A stretch of 64,000 nucleotides of DNA. Origin: Boswellia sacra (Eukaryota; Streptophyta; Magnoliopsida; Sapindales; Burseraceae). The stretch lies in assembly GCA_013180625.2 (NCBI GenBank), contig SNVD02016032.1, positions 60,274-124,273 on the forward strand. The letters are read 5' to 3'. The number at the start of each line of letters is the position of its first letter. Positions within the stretch are counted from its first letter, which is position 1. Under the pieces are notes generated by a model, which worked only from the letters and a program-made list of their open reading frames with translations, made no database searches and had not been told where the DNA came from. This document shows positions 44,716-55,810 of this stretch, one piece after another. The position numbers and the translations under genes were made by a program.

Positions 44716-45705
44716 ATGGAACTCGATTATGATCTTTCTGATATATGTTCTTTATTGGATTGTGCACATGTGATGGAAAAAGGCTCAAAATCAAGATTTG
44801 AAGAATTGGGGCAAATGAATGAAAGCAAGGAAGAGGAAGATCCCAAGTTAGAATTGAAGCCCTTACCTGAAGGACTGAAATATGCATATCTTGGGGAGAA
44901 TCAGACATATCCGGTGGTAATGTCTTCATCCCTCACATGCGAGCAACAAGGTAAGTTGATAGAAGTGCTTAAAAGGCATAAAAATGCAATTGGGTGGACT
45001 TTAAAAGATATAAAAGGCATTAACCCTTTAATTTGCACACATAGAATACATTTATAGGAAAATGCCAAAACATCTCAACAACCTCAAAGGAGATTAAATC
45101 CACACATGAAAGAGGTCATTAGGGCTGAAGTTCTCAAACTATTTGATGTGGGAATTATCTATCCTATTTCTGATAGTAAGTGGGTAAGCCCTACACAAGT
45201 AGTACCTAAAAAATCTGGCCTTACAGTAGTTAAAAATGAAAAGGGTGAATTATTGCCAACTCGTGTCTCATCTAGTTGGAGGATGTGCAATGGTTATAGA
45301 AAATTAAATGCTGTCACTAGAAAAGACCATTTTCCCTTACCCTTTCTTGACCAAATTCTTGAAAGAGTAGCAGGAAACCCTTACTACTGCTTTCTTGATG
45401 GATACTCAGGCTACTATCAAATCCCCATTGCACTTGAAGACCAAGAAAAGACCACATTCACGTGCCCCTTTGGCACTTTTGCTTTTAGGAGAATGCCTTT
45501 TGGACTTTGTAATGCCCCAGCCACTTTTCAAAGATGCATGTTAAGCATTTTCAGTGACATGGTTGAGCATTGTTTAGAAGTTTTCATGGACAATTTAACT
45601 GTCTTTGAAAATTCTTTTGATAATTGTCTTAAAAACTTAGAAAAAGTCTTAAAAACATGTGAAGAAAAAGGTCTTATTTTAATTGGGAAAAATATCATTA
45701 TATAG
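44716..45705 (+). pseudogene. Athila reverse transcriptase, catalytic motif mutated
   Basis: Frame 44716-45057 is the protease-RT linker (LELKPLPEGLKYAYLGEN, TCEQQGKLIEVLKRHKNAIG). RT in 45106-45705: WVSPTQVVPKKSGLTVVKNE, SWRMCNGYRKLNAVTRKDHF, LDGYSGYYQIPIALEDQEKT, FAFRRMPFGLCNAPATFQRC. The catalytic box, normally F-M-D-D, reads FMDN (45583-45594), with AAT in place of the second aspartate codon. This would abolish polymerisation even without the stops. Confidence 0.92.
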
Positions 45706-46440
45706 TTACCTCAAGAGTTGTCTTAAGTCATGTGGTGTCTTCTGAGGGAATTGAAGTTGATAAAGCAAAAATGGAATTGATTTCCATTTGCCTACACCAA
45801 AAACAGTCAAGGAGGTCTGTTCATTCTTAGGCATGCTGGATTTTTATAGGAGGTTCATAAGAAATTTAGTGCTATTCCAAACATCTTTGTAACCCTCTTA
45901 ATAAAAGATACTTCCTTTGAATGGACATCAAGAATTTCAAAATGCCTTTGATACACTAATTGGACCTTTTAACAACTGCTACCATTATGCAATTCTCCGA
46001 TTGGTCCTTGCCTTTTGATTGATTGTGTGATTGCAAGTGAACTATGCCGTTGGTGCTGTCTTATGACAAAGAAAAGAAGGTAAGCCTTATGTAATATACT
46101 ATGCAAGTAGGACTTTAAATGATGCACAAATGAATTACACAACAACTGAGAAAGAACTACTTGCAGGAGTATTTGCATTGGATAAATTTCGATCTTATTT
46201 AATTGGCTCTCCAACAATTGTTTACACTGCCATGCAGCTGTGAGATATTTAATATCTAAATAGGATGCAAAACCTAGATTGATACGGTGGATCTTATTGC
46301 TCCAAGAATTCAACATCACAATAAATGATAAGAAAGGAGCCGAAAATGTCGTTGCTGATCATCTTTCAAGACTAACGACAGAGACATTAATTGAAACTTC
46401 ACCTATCAATGATTCTTTTCTTGATGAATTTTTATTTTCT
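45706..46440 (+). pseudogene. Athila RNase H region
   Basis: FLGMLDFYRRFI-type connection near 45825, then KPYVIYYASRTLNDAQMNYT and TTEKELLAGVFALDKFRSYL at about 46080-46200, and FNITINDKKGAENVVADHLS at 46310-46370. The first RNase H motif is frameshifted. Typical for Ty3/gypsy. Confidence 0.87.
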
Positions 46441-47690
46441 GTTGCTACTGTACCTTGGTTTGCTAACATTGTAAATTTTTTTGCGACAGGGAAAATGCCA
46501 CCTCATTGGAATGCTCAAGACAAAAGAAAATTTTTAACCGAGGTGAAAATTTTTACTGGGATGACCCATATCTGTTCAAATATTGTCCAGACCAAATAAT
46601 GAGAAGATGCATACCCGACAATGAGGTAAGTAGTGTCATTAACTTTTGTCATTCCGAAGCATGTGGCAGATATTTTTCATCTAGAAAACAGCTGCTAAGA
46701 TCTTACAATGTGGATTGTATTGGCCCTCCTTATTGAAAGATGCACATGCATTTTGCAAAACGTGTGAAAATTGTCAAAAATTGGGATCTATTTCAAAAAG
46801 AAACATGATGCCGTTGAATCCCATTCTTGTCGTTGAAATCTTTGACTGTTGGGTATTGATTTTATGGGACCCTTTCCACCGTCATTTGGTTTTGTGTACA
46901 TCCTTGTTGCAGTAGACTATGTTTCAAAATGGGTCGGGGCAATTCCATGTCGAAACAATGATCACAAAACAGTTGTCAAATTCTTGAAGGAGAATATCTT
47001 AAGTAGATTTGGAATTCCTCGAGCCATTATTAGTGATGGGGGTACACATTTTTGTAACAAACCATTTGAAACTTTAATGAAGAAATATGGAATAACCCAT
47101 AAAATTTTTACACCTTATCACCCACAAACAAGTGGACAAGTTGAATTAGTTAATAGGGAGATAAAACAGATCTTAGAAAAAACGGTTAACCCAAATCGTA
47201 AAGATTGGTCTTTAAGACTTAATGATGCACTCTGGGCTTACCGAACTGCTTTCAAAACATCATTGGGAATGTCTCCTTATAAATTAGTTTATGGAAAACC
47301 TTGTCACTTGCCAGTGGAAATTGAACATAAAGCTTTTTGGGCCATTAAAACATTTAACACAAACTTGAATGATGCTTGCAAGTTATGAAAACTCCAACTG
47401 AGTGAACTTGAAGAAATCAGGAATGAGGCTTATGAAAATTCTAAAATCTACAAAGAAAAAATGAAGGTTTTTCATGACAAATTTGTTGTTAGAAAATCTT
47501 TTGAACCTTCACAAAAAGTTCTTTTGTATGATTCAAGGTTGCATTTATTTCCTGGTAAACTTCGGTCACGTTGGACTGGGCCTTTCATTGTTAAAAATGT
47601 TTTCCCTCATGAGCAGTTGAAATTGAGAACCCAAAGAATGGTCATGTGTTTAAAGTTAATGGACAACGGTTAAAACATTCTTTGAAAATT
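46441..47690 (+). pseudogene. Athila integrase
   Basis: The HHCC part is fragmented (CPDQIMRRCIPDNE, HSEACGRYFSSRK, CKTCENCQKLGSISKRN). The core frame 46849-47388 is open and keeps the triad: D in [10 protein letters not shown] in IISDGGTHF and E in [32 protein letters not shown] follows. The C-terminal part 47461-47673 has [15 protein letters not shown]. Frames are separated by a TGA at about 47386 and by short gaps. Confidence 0.9.
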
Positions 47691-47865
47691 TTGACCAAAA
47701 TGAAGGAGTCCATTGCTTTTAGTCGAGTCCTTTTTAAGGATTGATTTTTCCCGGTCAAGTGGGCGGATACGGTACTCCGTGACATTTTAAGTCGGTTTTT
47801 CAGTTCCCTAAAAACTGTTGCTCACCTTGCATCCATTTTCTTTTCTTCTCTCTCATTTTCTTCAC

Positions 47866-48431
47866 ATGGATACCATTCTCTCAAAATTGCACAAACATTT
47901 TCCCTCTCTTCCTGAAAATGATTTGCTTAAAATTTATAAAGCTCGTGAAGAAAGACTAAGGTTGTTGATGCGTAAGGGTATTCCTGCTGATTTAAGATGG
48001 TTAATTGAAGCCAAGGTTCGATTCTCTTGTGAGTTTTCAGATAATCTTGTTTCCCATATGCAAGGTTTGGGAAAAAGCTCTTATGCCAAAAAGCGAAGAG
48101 CGAAAAGGTTACAAGTTGTGTCCAGATGTTTCCAAGATGGACTTGTAACCAGCCGTTGCAGCTCTTGGATATTTGGTCTAACAATCGCGAGGCTACAACT
48201 AATAGTTTCCATCAAGATGGACGGGAGTAAGGAGTCTTTGGATGATATCCGAACGCTCTTGATACCATTCTTGTGGACGTTGTGCAGCGTGAAATTTTTA
48301 ATTTGTGGACACAATTCCGAGATGAGCAGGAACGCTATAAGTCTTGGAATCTGACATCAAAACGACCCTGTTTGCCATTTTATAAGAAAACTGGATGGGA
48401 AACATATCCCCAACTCATAGAAGGTGTTTAA
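47866..48431 (+). pseudogene. Unidentified ORF between integrase and the LOG-like gene
   Basis: ATG at 47866 opens MDTILSKLHKHFPSLPENDL; the reading is basic and helix-rich (KAREERLRLLMRKGIP, KKRRAKRLQ). At about 48110 the plausible reading switches frame: LLDIWSNNREATTNSF, FNLWTQFRDEQERYKSWNLT and CLPFYKKTGWETYPQLIEGV ending at TAA 48429-48431. Two stops lie in the middle. I do not recognise it. It occupies the place where some Athila elements carry an env-like ORF, but no signal peptide or transmembrane helix is apparent. A second captured gene is also possible. Confidence 0.45.
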
Positions 48432-48677
48432 GCCGTTTCTGGACGTAAAACCAGAGGAAGATGTGAGCCACAGTCACAACTACCTGTACATATGCATGCG
48501 TGCCATCATTTTTGAATTTTAATACCTCATGGCTGTCATTTTTTAATTTGTATCTTTTGTTTGACTTATGGTGTCTTATTTCATCATCTTTTGACCTTTT
48601 TTTGCATTATTGTCAACTTTTTCAACAAACAATTGAGCTACCTAGATAGATATCATCATTAACATACCTTTTTGCAC

Positions 48678-48736
48678 TCCATAAATACCACATGTCTTGT
48701 TCTCTTCTTCACACATAGTTAGAGAGTCACATCGAC
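48678..48736 (+). promoter_or_regulatory. Possible core promoter and 5' UTR of the LOG-like gene
   Basis: TCCATAAATACC at 48678-48689 is TATA-like and is followed by a C/T-rich leader (GTCTTGTTCTCTTCTTCACAC) ending at the ATG at 48737. The layout resembles a plant core promoter; function is inferred only. Confidence 0.35.
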
Positions 48737-49488
48737 ATGGAGGGAACTTCAAAACGTCGAATCCAAAGGATATGTGTATTCTGTGGATCTCGACCAGGTA
48801 AAAGTGAAGAGTTCGTAAAAGTAGCGAATTATCTTGGTAGGCTACTGGCTGAAAGAAAGATTCATGTGGTTTATGGGGGAGGTAGCCTCGGGTTAATGGG
48901 TTGTGTGTCAACAGCTGCACATGTAGGGGGTACTCAGTTTTAGGAGTTATTCCTAAAGCTTTGGCTGTAGAAAGTATTGTTGGAAAAACGGTTGGGAAGG
49001 AGTTACAGGTCTCCTCTATGCATGAACGCATGGCACATATGCTCATCAATTCAGATGCCTTTATTGCTTTACCAGGTGGCTTTGGCACTCTTGAAGAAAT
49101 TTTTCAAATTGCCTCTTGGGCCCAACTGAATCTCCATCAAAAACCCATAGGTTTGTTGAATGTCAAAAATTTCTTTGATCCTTTGATAAGTTTTGTTGAT
49201 GCAGCTGTGGAACAGAATTTTATCCCTCATTCAGCGAGAAAGATCCTTATTTTTGCCACTTCTGCTGGTGAGCTACTTGACAAATTACAAGAAGTTGAGT
49301 ATGAACCTGACCCAGCTAGTACTCAAATTAATTGGGCAGGAGGGCAAAACAAAAAGTGCAAATTGGATTTGAATCTCCGTTGTAATTTTTTTTTTCTTCT
49401 TGTCCTTTATTTTATTTTTTTTATTTTTAGCATGTTATTTTATGAGTCTTTCAGGTCATCTCTCTTGAATAACAGAAGCTTCAGGTAA
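48737..49488 (+). pseudogene. LONELY GUY-like cytokinin riboside 5'-monophosphate phosphoribohydrolase captured by Athila
   Basis: LOG enzymes release free cytokinin base from its riboside monophosphate. ATG 48737 gives 68 residues with ICVFCGSRPGKSEEFVKVA (12-30) and VVYGGGSLGLMG (44-55). At 48935-48943 a one-base loss shifts the frame; the second frame continues LGVIPKALAVESIVGKTVGK, VSSMHERMAHMLINSDAF, the signature PGGFGTLEE (49072-49098), SWAQLNLHQKPIGLLNV and INWAGGQNKKCKLDLNL. Joined length, about 250 residues, includes roughly 35 hydrophobic residues past the expected LOG end. No introns are present, whereas plant LOG genes have several, so a spliced RNA was probably the source. Sense orientation, between integrase and the 3' LTR. 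Assignment to the LOG family is secure; activity is unlikely with the frameshift. Confidence 0.9.
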
Positions 49489-50127
49489 TGTCTCCTATAC
49501 TTTATCTCTCTACATTTAAACATTGAGGACAATGTTTTATTTGGTTGGGGGGAAGGATAGTAGACATAAGTGTGTCTTGAAATTTTATTTTTTCTTGCAA
49601 AAAAAAAAAAACGAGTTAGTAATTAGATTCAGAGTGCGGTGTAAGGAGTTCAAATCCTCTTGAGACGCATTCTGGGTCAGGAATGGCAGAGTAGGGAGGA
49701 CCAGTTTGAACTCTTGAAACCCATTCTAACCAATTTGTCATTTTATTTTGCATTTTTGAAGACTATTTGATATTATTTAGTCTTGATTTTTGAATTTTAT
49801 AACAAGGAGGTCTTATTCATTTCACTTTGAATCATTCAAATCTATGAACTCTCACAACCTTATCATTTAATAAATTGTGTGCTTATGTGCTCATTAAGCG
49901 AGTATCTATGAATCTTTCTTCACACACACACATACCTTGATGTATGATTGTGGGTGGCAAAATGAAATATTGCAATATTTGAGTTCTTTTGTTTTGTTTA
50001 GGAAAACAACAAAAGGAAGGGGAAAGTTTTAAAAAAAAATGAAAAAAAATGAAAAAAATGAAAAATGAAAGAAAAAAAAAAAGAAAAAAGAGAGAAAGCA
50101 ATGGTGGATAAGTTTGGTCTTGTAGCC
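49489..50127 (+). other. Athila 3' untranslated region with conserved block
   Basis: Contains ACATTGAGGACAATGTTTTA..TTGGTTGGGGGGAAGG-type text (about 49518-49556), a block conserved downstream of the last ORF in Athila-like elements and probably an internal PPT. It is followed by A-runs (49599-49611, 50030-50095). No coding sequence seen. Confidence 0.7.
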
Positions 50128-50400
50128 TCCTTAATTCGAGCAATTAAGCCCGAGGGGTGCCTCAACACCTAATACCCTAAGACCAACTGGTTTGGGAGCT
50201 ATTGGCCCAAAGCTCGCTACATGGATTAAGGAGAAAGCTTAATGGGATTGAACATTGCACTATCCACAAGTTTTCTAAGCAAAAATAAAGCATCGGCAAC
50301 CCGAGTCGTTAAGCTCGTAAGGGGTGTCTTAACACCTAATGCCCTAAGGCCAACTGGTCTGGGAGTCATTAGCCTAAGGCTCGCTACATGGGTTAAAGAT
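50128..50400 (+). repeat. Diverged tandem pair (about 165-bp period) in the Athila 3' region
   Basis: GGGGTGCCTCAACACCTAAT.CCCTAAG.CCAACTGG..TGGGAG and GCTCGCTACATGG occur at about 50135-50230 and again at 50297-50396, roughly 80 percent alike by eye. Confidence 0.85.
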
Positions 50401-50716
50401 GCATTCTTTCAAAAAAAAAAAAAAAAGTATAAAATGAATGAATATCCCCTACCTAAGGTTGTTAGCCTTAACAAATACTAGAACCGATATGGCTTATTTC
50501 TAATAAGCCCCATAGTCATGTGTCAACTGAGCACAAAAGAAGGTTTGTGGATATCTTGACTGAAGGGTACATGAGTCATTTAAAAAAAAATCAGTTGAGA
50601 GTTTGTTTATTTGGATAAAATCAAGGAGAGTGCAATAATAACCACCTTGGATGTAAAATTCTATAAATCACTTCTAAATAATAACGCTTTAATTGCTAGG
50701 GACTAGCAATAAGCTA

Positions 50717-52119
50717 GTTGGGGGGTGTGATGAACACTTAAATATGCATGTTTAATAAGAGTTTAGTTCATCATATTGCATTAATAGTGTCATTAAATTC
50801 CTCAACTTAAGCATATTTGTAGCATTTGCATCTTTGGAATTAATTTCTCTTAATTTTGGTTTTGTTACAGGTTCGGTAAAATGGGCATAACTCTCTATTT
50901 ATAGATCAGAATGGTGCAATTCTTAATGTTTTGGAAAGCTGATTTAATTGTCTACAAGATTGCATTTCACAAGCATCATCAAATTTGGGCTCTTAGTGGA
51001 CCAAAATTGGGCTTGAAGTGAACCCATCTACAGTCTCGGCCCAGTCTGACCAGGCCTCAGTATTTGGACCGTATCTCTCAAAATACGTATCCAAATTGTG
51101 CAAATCAATATGTTCTAGAAATATGAGAGAAATATCTACAACTTTCATGAAGACATGTGATTAAAATTCACAACATTTCGATGTCAAAATTGATGGTCAA
51201 AGTCGGTGCCTAATGATCCCAATTGTCAAAGATATTTACAACTAATATTTGACAATTATGCCCTTGTAATTTGACAAGTTTGCCCCTGGATGTATCTATA
51301 AATAGAGGTGCCTTGTGACCCATTAGGGCATCTTGGCCTTGGCTGGAACATTTTGGCTTTGGCTAGGATCTTGTATTGTGTTTTGTGTGTTTATGTTATT
51401 AATGAATTTCCTTTTTCTTACATTTTATTTTCTTTCTATTATAATGTTCTTCTAATTTCTCTTTTGCTAAGGTGAAAGGGTGAAACCCTTGATATGAGAA
51501 TAAGGATTCTCTAACCCTTAATATGTGCTTAATAATCTTAATCTTATAATGTTTATTCAATATGATTTATATTTAATTTCTTAATCAATCTTGACACCAC
51601 TCGTAAAGTGGAGGTCTTGATCCATTGTCGACAATCCTTGGCACATCAAATGCTTGGATCCTTTCTAGATGATGTATGGTTCTTCCTTACCGACACGAAT
51701 CTAGTTAGGAACCTTGATTTGTTGTAGACATATGGTGATTGGCACATTGGATGCTTGAACCCATTTACAAGAAGTGGTATAAATATTGGTAATGAAACAA
51801 ATATAATTCATATAACTAAAATGGGTTAATTATCCTTATTTGAAATATCAAGAGCGGATCCCCTAACCTTAGCCTTCATTGTTAGTGTGTTAATTTCTCT
51901 TGTATTCTAATTATTCTTATTTATTGTTTACGAACTTCTTCTTTACTCATAATTGTTGATATTATCTTTCCATCTCTTTGAATCATCCATATCACGTTTG
52001 CTTAGCTTATAATTTGTAACGCTTAAATTCCCTTCCTCGTGGATCGACCCTGGTCTCACCGGGTTTTATTACTTCGACACTCCTATACTTGGGAGACAAT
52101 CCTATTTTCGGATGTGTCA
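50717..52119 (+). repeat. Athila PPT and 3' LTR
   Basis: PPT AGTTGGGGGGTG next to the LTR at 50728-52119 (1392 bp, TGATGAAC...GTGTCA), followed by TSD GAGAT (52120-52124). Confidence 0.95.
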
Positions 52120-53518
52120 GAGATTTTACAATGAGAAGAAGGAGAGAACAACCAAGAAGACTGTCAAGAAGGGCAAAGAAGTTGCCAAAGAAGAAACCAA
52201 GGAATAAGAAGATGACCAAGTCATCAAGCAATTAAAGAAGACCCAAGCGAATGCTAGCATTTGGCATTTGTTGATATCATCCCAAAAGCATAGAGAAGCC
52301 ATGGCGAGGGAGTTGGCAAAAGTGGAAATATCAATGGCTGCTACTACAAATGAAATGTTGGTCGCCATGATCGAAGGAACACCCAAGGGGGTAATCACCT
52401 TCATTGATGAAGATCTACCTCTCGAGGGAAGGAATCATAACAAGCCGTTGTTTATCACCGCAGAGATTAGTGGGAAGACATCCTTTTGCATCATGGTGGA
52501 TGATGGATTTGCCATTAACATTTTGCCAAAGAAGATTCTACACAATTACGGGGTCAACGAAGATGAGTTTGAGCCTTGTGAGATGGTGATAAGGGCCTAT
52601 GCTAACTCGAAGAGGAGTGCCATTGGGATCTTCAAGGTGTTAGTAAAGACTGAGCCAATTGAAGTAATGACAAAATTTATAGTTCTTGACATTCCAATCA
52701 CCTTTGCTACTTTGTTAGGATGAGCATGGTCCCTTCCATACTACATCAAAAGATACGATTCAACATGGATGGGGAGATTGTGACCATTCATACGGCTCCA
52801 ACTATTACACTAGTTGCCTTAAGGGTGAAGGTTAGAGAGATACCCTACATGGGAGACTTTTATGTAGCCATGATTAACGAAGTTAGCCCAATTATCGCTG
52901 TGATAATGAAGAAACAAAGATATTTATTAGGAATTGGGCTTGGGAGGAATGGACGTGGTTTACCATCCCTTCCAGATTTCAAAGGCCAAACTTTTAAAAA
53001 AGGTTTGGGTTATGAGTTCGATGAGAAAGAAGAAGACTCTGAGCCCAATAAAGGGAGATTCATCAAGTTCGTTAAAGCCTAAAATGCAAACTATGTGGGA
53101 GCTGTTGAACCATGAGTTTTCAAGGGAATATTAAAGCCCAAATTCAAGATTTTCAAGGATATCATCAAGCAGGAATCTCCAAGATCAAGCACCACCAATG
53201 GACCCGTCCATCGACCTTGCCACATTCATCGAGGAAGGAATTAAAGATGTATTTTATGAGGATGTATTTGTGCCCAGCCTCTTTAAAGAAGAGGACATTG
53301 TTTATGTTTCTAAATTTGATGCAATAAAGAATCAGTTTGCTTACTTGTGTCATGCCTTTCCTAATGGCATTGTGCATCATAAATTGTATTTCACTAGCAT
53401 TTTTGACATTCATACCATTCAAACTCATGACATTAATCTTGGTACAAAGCCCAAGAACATATGTATTGTACTTGATACAACTCTTGAAGAGAGAGAAAGA
53501 GATTTGAAAAATTACTAA
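52120..53518 (+). pseudogene. Tat aspartic protease and protease-RT linker (plus copy)
   Basis: Continues the frame cut at 40896. QLKKTQANASIWHLLISSQK (about 52230) and 52268-52723 with KGVITFIDEDLPLEGRNHNK, ITAEISGKTSFCIMVDDGFA. The active site reads V-D-D-G-F where D-G/N-G-S is expected. 52720-53082 carries VREIPYMGDFYVAMINEVSP and GRGLPSLPDFKGQTFKKGLG (G-patch-like linker). 53198-53518 is a variable spacer. Frames change at about 52725, 53080 and 53200. Confidence 0.87.
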
Positions 53519-54330
53519 AGAGACATGAATAAGTACTTGTTCCTATTTTGACTTGCCTAGAATCAAGAAAAGTGTCCTTGAGCATACGATTCCAATATAT
53601 CAGCACATGAAGCTGGTCAAGTGGAAGTTGAGAAGGTTAAGAGCAAAATGGGCTCAGAAAATCAAGGAAGAAGTTTTTAAGCAGATTGAAGCCAAGTTTT
53701 TAGAAGTGGTGAAATATCCAGAATGATTAACCAATATCATGCCAGTGCCGAAGAAGGATGGAAGGGTTCGAATGTGTGTGGATTATCGAGACTTGAATAA
53801 GGCCTCCCCAAATGATGATTTTCTTTTGCCTCACATTGATGTGTTAATGGATAGCGCTACCCCTGTGTGATGTTTTCCTTTGTAGATGGGTTTTCGGGAT
53901 ACAACCAAATAATGATGGCCAATGAAGACAAGATGAAAACAGTCTTCATTACAGAATAAGGAACCTACTGTTATAAGGTGATACCCTTCAGGTTAAAGAA
54001 TGTAGGGGCAACTTACCAACGAATTCATGACATGATGAACAAGGAGATAGGAGTATATATGGATGACATGATGGTGAAATCAGAGACTTGAAAAGGTCAC
54101 TTTGAAGCTTTAGACAGATTCTTAGAAAAGGGTGAAGAAATATAAGCTGCAACTAAATCTGAAGAAGTTTGTCTTTGGAGTCATCACAGGGAAATTGTTA
54201 GAGTTTGTAGTTGGCAAGAAAGGATAGAAGTAGATCCAAACAAGGTTAAGGCGATTACAGAGATGCCATTGCCCAAGACCGAAAAAAAAGTTTGTAGATT
54301 TCTTGGGAAGATCTAATATTTCGGTTCATT
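53519..54330 (+). pseudogene. Tat reverse transcriptase
   Basis: MPVPKKDGRVRMCVDYRDLN (about 53737) and KASPNDDFLLPHID, FVDGFSGYNQIMMANEDKMK, KVIPFRLKNVGATYQRIHDM and the catalytic VYMDDMMVKSE (about 54053-54080) are all readable. Stops at about 53725, 53868, 53957, 54088. YMDD keeps both aspartates. Confidence 0.88.
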
Positions 54331-54870
54331 GCCAAGTTGACGAAAGTTTGTGCATCAATCTTCAGGCTTCTAAAGAAGGATCAGTCGATAGAGTGGAACG
54401 ATCAATGCCAAGAAGCTTTTGAGAAGATTAAGAAATACTTGTAGAATCCGCCAGTTTTGAGACTGCCAAAACTTGGTAAGAATTTGATTCTCTACTTGGC
54501 TCTTGAGGAGGCGGCCATCGATGCTATGCTGGCACAAGAAGATTAGAATAGCATAAAACATGCCATTTACTATCTTAGCAAGAATTTGCTACCATACGAG
54601 ATGAAGTATAGCTACGTGGAGAAAACATGCTTAGCTATGGTCTAGCTCTCAAAGAAGTTGAGGCATTATTTTCGGTCTTAGTAAATTAAGGCTGTCTCAA
54701 AGAAGGATCTGATGAAGTACCTTTATGAAGCACCATCATTGGTGGGGAAGCTAGCAAGATGGCTAATCTTATTGTCAGAATTTGACATTGAGTATGTCAC
54801 CAATAAGCTGGTGAAAGGAAGAGTAGTAGCAGAGTTTTTGGCCATGAATCTTGTCGATGACGATGAATCA
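54331..54870 (+). pseudogene. Tat RNase H (retroviral type)
   Basis: FEKIKKYL, NLILYLALEEAAIDAMLAQE, HAIYYLSKNLLPYEMKYSYV and KLRHYF are readable, ending with a tether LLSEFDIEYVTNKLVKGRVV at 54770-54830. Several in-frame TAGs. Confidence 0.85.
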
Positions 54871-54899
54871 TAGGAGTTAGAATTCCCAAACGAACATCT

Positions 54900-55190
54900 A
54901 AGTATAATCTCAGTAGTGGGATGGAGGATGTTCTTTGATGAAGTTGTCAATCGGACTAGTGCTGGAATAGAAGTTATTCTAGTATCACCAACTGAAGAAG
55001 TCATTCTATTTGCTAAGAAGTTAGAGTTTAGAGTTACCAACAACATGGCTGAATACGAAGCTTGTGCATTTGGTTTTGAAGTTGTGATTACAATGTGTAT
55101 TAATGAAATAGAAGTGTTGGGAGATTCAAAACTAGTCATTCTCAAGCCAACGAAGATTGGGATCTATAGGAAGGAAGATTAAAACCATAC
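54900..55190 (+). pseudogene. Second, archaeal-type RNase H of the Tat lineage
   Basis: Frame 54916-55182: WRMFFDEVVNRTSAGIEVIL, SPTEEVILFAKKLEFRVTNN, MAEYEACAFGFEV, EIEVLGDSKLVI. The FFD, AEYEA and GDS(K/Q)LV motifs are those of the additional RNase H found only in Tat-type plant elements; the usual F-D-G reads FDE. Confidence 0.88.
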
Positions 55191-55810
55191 CTTTAGCAAA
55201 TCAGAAGGTTGGTTAGGAGGTTCAAGTAGTATACCTTCACCCATCTCCCCAGAAGTGAGAATCAAATGGCTAATATGTTAGCCTCTTTGGCATCAATTTG
55301 GGTGAGTACCCAAAAGTTGTTGGTGAGACCGATAATGATATCACAAGCATGGGGTCCGTGTTATATGGAAACCTATGTAATGGAGGCCGAAATGGATGAG
55401 AAGCCATGGTTTTATGACTTGAAAAGATACCTAGAATAGAGGATTTTGCTAGATGAGACCAGCAAGAGAGATAGGGTTGTACTACAAAGATTGTGTTGAC
55501 CCAGGTATGGCAACCCAAGAGGGGGGGTGAATTGGGTTTTTATTTATAAAAACGGATTTAGAAAACTTTTTTTGAAAGATCAAAATTATTTAAATCTTTC
55601 TTTAAGAACAAAGGTGAAGAAGATGAAAATAGAATGCAATCAAGAGAATGGCAATAAAGAACAATCACAAGTGCAAGTAAATGTAAAGAGGATAGGGATA
55701 GAGAGAGTGCAAACTCGATGTACGTGGTTCGGCAAACCTTGCCTACGTCCACGGGCTCCTAGCTCCACAAGCTAGGCTTTCCACTAAGTTGTAGAAATCT
55801 TTACAACTTG

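Larger units (their letters stand above)
40897..52119 (+). mobile_element. Ty3/gypsy Athila retrotransposon carrying a LOG-like gene
   Basis: 11.2 kb with LTRs 40897-42257 and 50728-52119, both TGATGAAC...GTGTCA, and TSD GAGAT at 40892-40896 and 52120-52124. The PBS TGGCGCCGTTGCCGGGG (42264-42280) is the Asp-tRNA type typical of Athila. Gag, protease, RT, RNase H and integrase follow in order with Athila-specific motifs. Between integrase and the 3' LTR lie an unidentified ORF and a cytokinin-activating LOG-like coding region. The LTRs are only a few percent different by eye, yet pol is broken. Confidence 0.96.

Noticed and set aside
44513..44929. 138-residue minus-strand ORF in Athila
   Set aside because: Antisense shadow of the protease-RT linker.
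47818..48354. Env-like protein with signal peptide starting at 47818
   Set aside because: The hydrophobic start (LHPFSFLLSHFL) lies in a T/C-rich leader; the better start is the ATG at 47866, and no transmembrane or cleavage features follow.
49625..49670. tRNA-like text (AGGAGTTCAAATCCTC)
   Set aside because: Only a T-loop-like word; no cloverleaf, A box or acceptor stem can be formed around it. It is part of the Athila 3' repeats.
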